Shown here piece after piece: positions 59,701 to 64,000 of a stretch of 64,000 bases of DNA. A program made the translations under genes and the position numbers. The stretch comes from Candidatus Eremiobacterota bacterium. GTDB taxonomy: Bacteria; Vulcanimicrobiota; Vulcanimicrobiia; Vulcanimicrobiales; Vulcanimicrobiaceae. Below the pieces are notes generated by a model that was not told where the DNA came from, did not search any database, and was given only the letters and a program-made list of their open reading frames with translations. The stretch is from the NCBI GenBank assembly GCA_019235885.1, contig JAFAKB010000091.1, positions 32,379-96,378 on the forward strand, given 5' to 3'. The stretch's first letter is position 1, and each line of letters starts with the position of its first letter.

Positions 59701-60155
59701 AGCGGGCGGCTGGTGTCGGTGACCGAGAGGCGCACGACGGGGAGCGCGTTGGGGTCGGCTTTTTGGATGACCGGCTGCTGCAGCAGCGGGTCGTTCGGGA
59801 GCGAGGTCGCCGCGCGCGCGACCTGCTGCTGGATGTCGGTCGCGGCGACGTTGATGTTCGTGCCGTACTTGAAGGTCGCGCGGATCGTGCTCTGGCCGGT
59901 GAACGAGTTCGACTGCAGGTAGTCGATCCCGGAGACGCGGCTGACCGCGTTCTCGAGCGGCCGCGTGACGGTCGACTCCATCGTCTCCGGCGCGACGTTA
60001 CCGTAGTTCACCGTCACCGAGACGACGGGCGGCTGGAAGCTGGGAAGCAGGGCGATCGGGAGCCGCGGGATCGCGAAGATCCCCAGGACGACGATGGCGC
60101 ACGCCATCATGGCTACCGTGACTCGGCGGGTGACCGCGAAATCGGCTATCGACAA
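56739..60155 (-). CDS. RND-family multidrug/hydrophobe exporter (AcrB/HAE1 type)
   Basis: 1138 aa, somewhat longer than AcrB. It begins 'SIADFAVTRRVTVAMMACAI' and shows 'VARAATSLPNDPLLQQPVIQ', the proton-relay helix with 'LAVGLIVDDAVVVIENIYRH' near residue 400, and 'GIAVKNAILVVEFTKQLRRD' in the C-terminal half. A Ser-rich, low-complexity insert ('GSSSSSASSGPTETGSGSSS') near residue 860 lies in the second periplasmic loop. The TTG start has GGAG 7 nt upstream. No membrane-fusion or TolC-like partner is adjacent. Confidence 0.95.
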   Translation of the reverse strand: MSIADFAVTRRVTVAMMACAIVVLGIFAIPRLPIALLPSFQPPVVSVTVNYGNVAPETMESTVTRPLENAVSRVSGIDYLQSNSFTGQSTIRATFKYGTNINVAATDIQQQVARAATSLPNDPLLQQPVIQKADPNALPVVRLSVTDTSRPLRDLYDLFNNQLADEFAGVGGVGSVSVFGGEQRAIMVEPDEAALAGYGLDTNTIVSKIKNENVDAPAGVLAIGPNEYVIRANALYKNADEIANTVLTVKNGAPIYIRDVATVTDGVQEVRSFSRLDGTPSISLSITAQPDANVIAVSDGVYAKIADFQKRYPTMHFGVVFDQQGFIRQAVDALVHTAIYGAVLAVLIILLFLHSLRSTLIVAVSLPISVMGTFFASYMLGQSLNIMTLGGLALAVGLIVDDAVVVIENIYRHLHEGESPREAARNATAQIFMAVLASTITVVTVFVPLLLIPGLQGLIFGPFALVIIVGVGISLLVATTTVPMLSSFMLDRESAHVAEGAVSHGNAYQRFSAGFDRAYARLEGGYKRLLGNAIDRPALVLGIGVVLLIFALGAVKLGVVKTETFPASSSRFIRLNVRTPNGTAVAQTNIVSQKVEQALLADPRVQDVSVSVGTAFGGGSTRIVTNQASMAVALKPGLRGAAADDFVTEWQRRLGGVVRRAGASQQQTTPQNNLTPEQRARFRDLRKALVGTQAFLSSIDIVQQTVSQGSDAIEVQLYGPDINQLYKMAQRDLIPQIAQVKGIVRPDTNITPSQPEVDVAVNRRVAAQLGVTTGDISNIISTATSGTIASYWQTNGTQYPIMVQLPPAERRTYASLSDLLINPSSSGGASTAASTGPTFVPGQSTGSSSSSASSGPTETGSGSSSVSLNAVPLGAVATLAISQGPSQIPRQNKARYVSITAPVIGATLGEVLDEVTTIMNSYTLPSGYRWQYGPAVTQNTNQFQALTLVVILAIALIYMLLASQFESFLDPLVIMCAVPFAVIGIIGGLWITHRAFGLTAFIGSLMLVGIAVKNAILVVEFTKQLRRDEGLDPREALMHAGPMRLRPILMTTLATLGGMLPIAIGIESGSETQAPLGTVVIGGLVTSTMLSLVLVPTIYLWVARHIEPRFAPKPPSFRRRPPQAPEPEREVAPAPATT

Positions 60156-60354
60156 GAACGTTCTCCGGGCGGGCGCGACCTCCGCAAAGTTTCGGTTTTT
60201 TCCCTGAGAGGGCGCTCAGGAGAAGGTACCCGTTCGGCGGGCCTTGCCGAGGGGGCGAGCCGGGAGCGTGTCGGGCCCGCTCGGCTGCTTTGTCCATGGT
60301 TTCCGCGCGAAGGGAGGGTCGGAGCCGCGGCGCGCGGAGAAGCGGTGCACTTGC

Positions 60355-61737
60355 ATGGCACCGTCGCGGATGCTGGCTGTAATCGGCGCGCTGGGGCTCT
60401 TCGCAGGGTGCGCCGCCGTTCAGCCGGCCGGTTCACCGCCGCGCGCTGCGGGCTCCGGTGCCCCTGCCCGGCAGGTGTGGCGATATGTGCTCCCGGCCCG
60501 ATTCACGATAACGCACGTGCGCGCGGGCGACGACGCGATCGTGGTCGGCGGCGACTCGGAGATCCGGGTGTTGGACGCCGCCTCGGGACGGCTTCGATGG
60601 CGGCGCGACGGCGCCGTGGGTGGTATCCTCGTCGGCCGGGACGTGGTCTACGGCACCGCCGGTGGTGCGCTCGTTTCTCGCCGATCGAGCGACGGACGCC
60701 TGAATTGGAAACGGGACGGCGCTTGTCCCGCACCTCCGGAGTACGCGAAAAATCTCTCGAGCCCGACGATCGTCGTACGCTACGGTGACGATTTGATTGC
60801 CGGCTGCTGGGGAGGCGACATGGTGCGGATCTCCGCCGCATCGGGCAGCGTTCGCGCGCGTTCCCGCAGTGCGTTCGCGGTCACCAAGGTCGATTCAATT
60901 CGGCCGCTCGGCCGGTGCGCGCTCGCCGTGGCGGGAACAACGGACGGGGCGCACCTGGTCTCGCAGTCCGCGATTGTCGACTGCAAGCAGCTGCGCGCGA
61001 TCGTACCTCAGGGAAGTGATCTCTCGGTTCTCGGTGCGATCGGGAACACGGCCGTGCTCGACGACCTGTGTTGCAACGGGCGGCCCGACGTCTATCAGCC
61101 GGCGACGATCATTCTCGCGAACCTCGCGACCGGCAAGGAATCGCCGGCGGTCGACTTGAGGCCCGAGCCCGATCGCTATCCTGCGAATCACCGCCCGCTC
61201 GGTCAAGGTTCGGCAGCCATGCTCGACGGAAACGAGCTGTATCTGGTCGTCGACCGAACCGTGTACCGATACGGCGATCCGCGCTCACTGTTGAGCAGCC
61301 CGCAGCGCATCCCGGGCGAGCTCGTCGACTTTCCCGTTTTGCTGCGGCACGGACTTCTGGCGCTGCGCGTGCAAGTCGCCGGCGGAGCCGTCGAAGATCA
61401 AGTCGTCCGAATCCGCAACGGAGCGATTGAAGCGTTGTGGAGAAGACCGGAAACGGGGGCGGTGGTGATCGGGTACGATGCGAGCGAGATGCCGGACGTG
61501 GTCCGGTTCGACACGATGAACGGACCGAACATGACGCAAACCCTCGTCCGAACGACCGACGGCGGCGAACTTCAGGTGCCGTGTGCTCCTGCGGCCGTCG
61601 CCAGAGGCCTCGTCGTGTCGATCTGCAACACGCAGACGCTCGTCGGCAACCGCTACCTGCAATACGTTGCCGCCTATCGCTGGCCCGAACCCCAGCGGCC
61701 GCAGTCTACCGCTGCGGCGCGGACGCCGTCCGGCTAA
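60355..61737 (+). CDS. PQQ-like beta-propeller lipoprotein
   Basis: 460 aa. A lipoprotein signal ends 'VIGALGLFAGCAAV' (LFAGC). Repeats such as 'EIRVLDAASGRLRWRRDGAV' and 'LVSRRSSDGRLNWKRDGACP' are typical of PQQ/WD-type propellers like BamB. Several cysteine pairs occur in the mature part. It would sit on the periplasmic face of a membrane. It is divergent from the RND gene. A later ATG at 60370 is an alternative start. Confidence 0.72.
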   Translation: MAPSRMLAVIGALGLFAGCAAVQPAGSPPRAAGSGAPARQVWRYVLPARFTITHVRAGDDAIVVGGDSEIRVLDAASGRLRWRRDGAVGGILVGRDVVYGTAGGALVSRRSSDGRLNWKRDGACPAPPEYAKNLSSPTIVVRYGDDLIAGCWGGDMVRISAASGSVRARSRSAFAVTKVDSIRPLGRCALAVAGTTDGAHLVSQSAIVDCKQLRAIVPQGSDLSVLGAIGNTAVLDDLCCNGRPDVYQPATIILANLATGKESPAVDLRPEPDRYPANHRPLGQGSAAMLDGNELYLVVDRTVYRYGDPRSLLSSPQRIPGELVDFPVLLRHGLLALRVQVAGGAVEDQVVRIRNGAIEALWRRPETGAVVIGYDASEMPDVVRFDTMNGPNMTQTLVRTTDGGELQVPCAPAAVARGLVVSICNTQTLVGNRYLQYVAAYRWPEPQRPQSTAAARTPSG

Positions 61738-61871
61738 GGCGCTTGTCGGCGCCGGATCGGGCGTGATAGTATCCGGGGGTTCTTCGGGCGCCTCACCCGG
61801 CCCGGAGATTCCCCGCTGCCCGGCCGATTGGCGCCGGGCCGCCGGCCCCGCCGGCGTCCAGAGAGGGCATC

Positions 61872-62174
61872 ATGGCTGTCACGACCACCGACTACGAAGT
61901 CACCTATATTCTGCGCCCGAGCCTCGAAGAGACCGAGGTCGACGAGCGGTCGAACGCGATCGCCGAGGAGCTGAAGACCCGCGGCGGCGAGGTCGTCGGC
62001 GAGCTGGAGAAGCTGGGCAAGCGCCGTCTCGCCTACGAGATCGACGACGTCCGCGAGGGTTATTACGTCGTCATGCACTTCAAGAGCGGGGCCGAGGAGG
62101 CCAAGGAGCTCGAGCGCCGGCTGCGGCTGAACGAGAACGTCCTGCGCCACATCGTCATCCGCAAGGACGACTGA
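61872..62174 (+). CDS. rpsF: 30S ribosomal protein S6
   Basis: 100 aa, the normal size. S6 features are 'YEVTYILRPSLEETEVDERS', 'GGEVVGELEKLGKRRLAYEI', 'REGYYVVMHFKSGAEEAKEL' and 'LRLNENVLRHIVIRK'. It binds S18 and 16S rRNA in the platform of the small subunit. AGAGAGGGC precedes the ATG. ssb follows after 228 nt, the standard order, but no rpsR follows ssb. Confidence 0.95.
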   Translation: MAVTTTDYEVTYILRPSLEETEVDERSNAIAEELKTRGGEVVGELEKLGKRRLAYEIDDVREGYYVVMHFKSGAEEAKELERRLRLNENVLRHIVIRKDD

Positions 62175-62261
62175 GCCCGCGCGGGCCAGCCCGCCCCCAC
62201 ATCGCGAACGGCGTCGTCCACACTGCACCCGGAATCCACAGATTGCCGGCCGGCTCGGCGC

Positions 62262-62300
62262 GCGACGAGCGTGTCGGACTGAGCCTGTCGAAGGGCGAGC
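62262..62300 (+). repeat. short dispersed-type repeat motif (gagcctgtcgaaggg)
   Basis: The rpsF-ssb spacer contains cggactgagcctgtcgaagg, a motif I know as a common intergenic repeat in many GC-rich genomes. Only one copy is obvious in this window, so its repetitive nature here is from memory, not shown. Confidence 0.35.
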
Positions 62301-62402
62301 GGGCGGAGAACTAAGCCCGCACAATGCCGGGCACCTGGCACACTAAGCGCATATTCTTGACGCGGCACCAAGCCACGCACAGCAAGCAGAAGGAAGACGA
62401 CA

Positions 62403-62837
62403 ATGGCAGGCAGCTTCAATCGCATCACCCTGGTAGGCAACCTGGTCCGCGACCCCGAGATTCGGTACGTGGGTTCCGGCGCCGCGGTCACCAAGTTCAC
62501 GCTGGCGGTCAACCGCCGCGCCAAGCAGCAGGAAGAGACGGACTTCATCGACTGCGTCGCCTGGGACAAGCTCGCCGAGACTTGCAACACGTACCTGAAG
62601 AAGGGCATGTCGTGTCTGGTCGACGGCCGCCTCTCGATCCGCAGCTACGAGACGAAGGAAGGCGAGAAGCGCAAAGCCGCCGAGGTCGTCGTCAACACGA
62701 TGCAAATGCTCGATCGCGCGAACCGCAGCGCCGGCGACGGCGGCAGCTACGAGCGCCCGCGCGCAGCAGCACCGGCAAACGGAACCGGTGGCGGCGGATA
62801 TGACGACGCCCTGGACGAGGAAGAGATTCCGTTTTAG
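62403..62837 (+). CDS. ssb: single-stranded DNA-binding protein
   Basis: 144 aa. The OB fold starts 'SFNRITLVGNLVRDPEIRYV', with 'FTLAVNRRAKQQEETDFIDC' and 'YLKKGMSCLVDGRLSIRSYE'. A flexible Gly/Pro linker leads to the acidic tip 'DEEEIPF' that recruits repair and replication proteins. Start and length are normal. A strong hairpin terminator lies 80 nt downstream. Confidence 0.96.
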   Translation: MAGSFNRITLVGNLVRDPEIRYVGSGAAVTKFTLAVNRRAKQQEETDFIDCVAWDKLAETCNTYLKKGMSCLVDGRLSIRSYETKEGEKRKAAEVVVNTMQMLDRANRSAGDGGSYERPRAAAPANGTGGGGYDDALDEEEIPF

Positions 62838-62917
62838 TGCTGTCTCACTTTGAATCTGCTTTGGGCGGTATTCAAAGTGATAAATTCGATTCAATGTGAA
62901 ATTCAGCGCCGTTCAGG

Positions 62918-62958
62918 CGAGAGAGGCCCCGCCTATGGCGGGCCCTCTCTCGTGTTTC
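62918..62958. terminator. strong hairpin terminator between ssb and pirin gene
   Basis: cgagagagg pairs with cctctctcg, with inner cccgcc/ggcggg around a TAT loop, giving a stem of about 15 bp. The T-run on the plus strand is short (GTTT). It probably ends the rpsF-ssb transcript and may act on the convergent pirin transcript as well. Confidence 0.75.
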
Positions 62959-63064
62959 GCCGCGGCGGCCTAGGCTCGTCACCGCGTCAGGATCGCTGAA
63001 CGCGCTCATTGCGAAATTCTTCGAGGCTCGAGGCACTGAGGTGCGATGGTGGGCGTACATGCCG

Positions 63065-63829
63065 CTATGCGTCGTCCAGACGAACGTTGGTCGGCGGGAC
63101 GTCCCAAAAGACGAGCTCGCCGTTGCCCGCGACGCCGAAGCGCTGTTGGCCGCGCAAGCGCAGCGCGTCGCCGGCGGCGAGGCGCTCTCCGTTGGCCGTC
63201 ACCGTGCCGTCGGCGACAAACAGAAAGCCGTAGCGGCCCTCGCGCAGTTCGACCGGCAGCGTTCCGCCGCTCAGACGCGCGACGCGCAGCGTCGCGTCCT
63301 GGCCCAGCGCGATCGGCGCCGTGACGCTCCCCTCACCGCTGGCGATCGTCAGCCAGGTGCCGTCCCGTTGCGCGGTGGTGAACTCGTGCTGTCCGTACTG
63401 CGGACGTTCCCCGTAGCGCTTGGGCAGCACCCACATCTGCACGAAGTGCACGTCGCGCTCCCCGGAATGGTTGAACTCGCTGTGCGTGATCCCCGTGCCG
63501 GCGCTCATGTACTGCACACCGCCGGGCGGCACGATGCCATGCTGCCCCATCGAGTCGCGGTGCTCGAGCTCGCCGCGCAGCACGTAGGTTACGATCTCCA
63601 TGTCGCGGTGCGGGTGCGTGCCGAAGCCCTTTCCCGGCTGCACCGTGTCGTCATTAAAGACACGCAGCGCGCCCCAGTTGAGATTCTCGGGGTCGTAGTA
63701 GTCGGCGAAGCTGAAGCTGTGGTGCGTCTGCAGCCAGCCGAAATCGAAAAAAGCGCGCTCGCTCGCGCGTTGCACCGTCGCGACCGGCCCACCGGGGTCT
63801 GGCCGTAATACCCCCATGTTGCTGTCCAT
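63065..63829 (-). CDS. pirin-family protein (YhaK-like cupin)
   Basis: 254 aa. Pirin features are 'FFDFGWLQTHHSFSFADYYD' near residue 27, 'FGTHPHRDMEIVTYVLRGEL' with the metal-binding His residues near 70, and 'QYMSAGTGITHSEFN' near 107. A second cupin domain follows. Members act as quercetinases or redox sensors. The ATG at 63829 is chosen as the first in the homologous region, with AGGAG close upstream. It directly follows the partial gene at the window edge. Confidence 0.92.
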   Translation of the reverse strand: MDSNMGVLRPDPGGPVATVQRASERAFFDFGWLQTHHSFSFADYYDPENLNWGALRVFNDDTVQPGKGFGTHPHRDMEIVTYVLRGELEHRDSMGQHGIVPPGGVQYMSAGTGITHSEFNHSGERDVHFVQMWVLPKRYGERPQYGQHEFTTAQRDGTWLTIASGEGSVTAPIALGQDATLRVARLSGGTLPVELREGRYGFLFVADGTVTANGERLAAGDALRLRGQQRFGVAGNGELVFWDVPPTNVRLDDA

Positions 63830-63834
63830 GCTCC

Positions 63835-64000
63835 TCACGACCCGAAGCCCGTTGCGGGTGGTGGCATGGCCAGCGAATCGCCCTCGCCCCGGGCCGCCAA
63901 GCGGCGGCCGAGCAGCAGGTGATAGTAGAGCATTCCGCGCTGGTCGCCCAGCGCGCACAGCAGCGTGATTCCCAACCGGGCCTTTCGGCCCGGTGCGGAC
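63835..64000 (-). CDS. C-terminal end of a gene cut by the window edge
   Basis: The last 54 codons of a minus-strand frame are visible, ending at TGA 63837-63835, 5 nt before the pirin start. They read 'ARLGITLLCALGDQRGMLYY', then 'HLLLGRRLAARGEGDSLAMP' and a Pro-rich end. The tight spacing suggests co-transcription with pirin. The family cannot be named from this fragment. Confidence 0.5.
   Translation of the reverse strand, partial: SAPGRKARLGITLLCALGDQRGMLYYHLLLGRRLAARGEGDSLAMPPPATGFGS

Noticed and set aside
60156..60354. Possible structured RNA upstream of the RND gene
   Set aside because: Only one small hairpin (cctgag/ctcagg), no conserved pattern recognised.

Overview
The window is a very GC-rich chromosomal segment of a diderm bacterium. 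It encodes outer-membrane barrels, an RND exporter, many lipoproteins and a flagellar-type export apparatus. The mixture (divergent flagellar genes without the usual fli order, many secreted proteins of unknown function, LytS/LytR signalling, DUF5916 outer-membrane protein) suggests an uncultured lineage such as Eremiobacterota (WPS-2) or a neighbour. That placement is inference from gene content, not from a marker phylogeny. Nearly all genes start with ATG/GTG/TTG behind purine-rich Shine-Dalgarno sites, and many overlap by 4 nt (ATGA/GTGA), so operons are easy to follow.

Layout. 1-9.3 kb: a flagellar/type III export cluster (hook-basal-body-like protein, FliM-like, FliN, FliP; then FliQ, FliR, FlhB, FlhA), split by a GH130-like glycosidase, a frameshifted short-chain dehydrogenase and metF. 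9.3-13.2 kb (minus strand): a six-gene locus with two tandem pairs of a DUF1843-like small protein and a radical SAM/SPASM enzyme, followed by two tiny secreted Cys-rich peptides. This is the best candidate for an undescribed peptide-modification system. 13.3-14.5 kb: an anomalous, lower-GC patch with a hairpin-rich leader, a mini-ORF and a protein with a 56-residue internal duplication. 14.7-18.5 kb: an XpaC-like/YbjQ-like/TelA operon, a 2OG-Fe(II) oxygenase and a Fur regulator. 18.7-26.3 kb: secD-secF, a HIRAN-RecQ-like helicase, a Bcr/CflA exporter and a PDZ-membrane-GAF-like sensor. 26.3-31.6 kb (minus): a TonB-like protein and three glycosyltransferases, plus small secreted proteins. 31.7-34.5 kb: apt and rel (ppGpp).

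34.4-43.1 kb: a small-membrane-protein pair, a Uma2 nuclease, then a minus-strand magnesium operon. The operon has an M-box riboswitch with its terminator, short leader ORFs, an Nramp-like transporter with altered metal-site motifs, MgtC and an outer-membrane barrel. A lone IS200/IS605-type TnpB lies just upstream of the riboswitch. 43.1-49.4 kb: an ATP-grasp/alpha-E/transglutaminase cluster with three transglutaminases and a fourth decayed copy. The decayed copy and its parent flank an AT-richer NYN-domain gene.

49.4-64 kb: a CHAP plus virginiamycin-B-lyase-type propeller lipoprotein; a LytS/LytR pair divergent from a DUF5916 outer-membrane protein; NIPSNAP, hemerythrin and RND genes; a PQQ-like propeller lipoprotein; rpsF and ssb; and a pirin gene following a gene cut by the window edge. 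No tRNA, rRNA or CRISPR array was recognised. Family assignments rest on reading motifs by eye; no database search was run.
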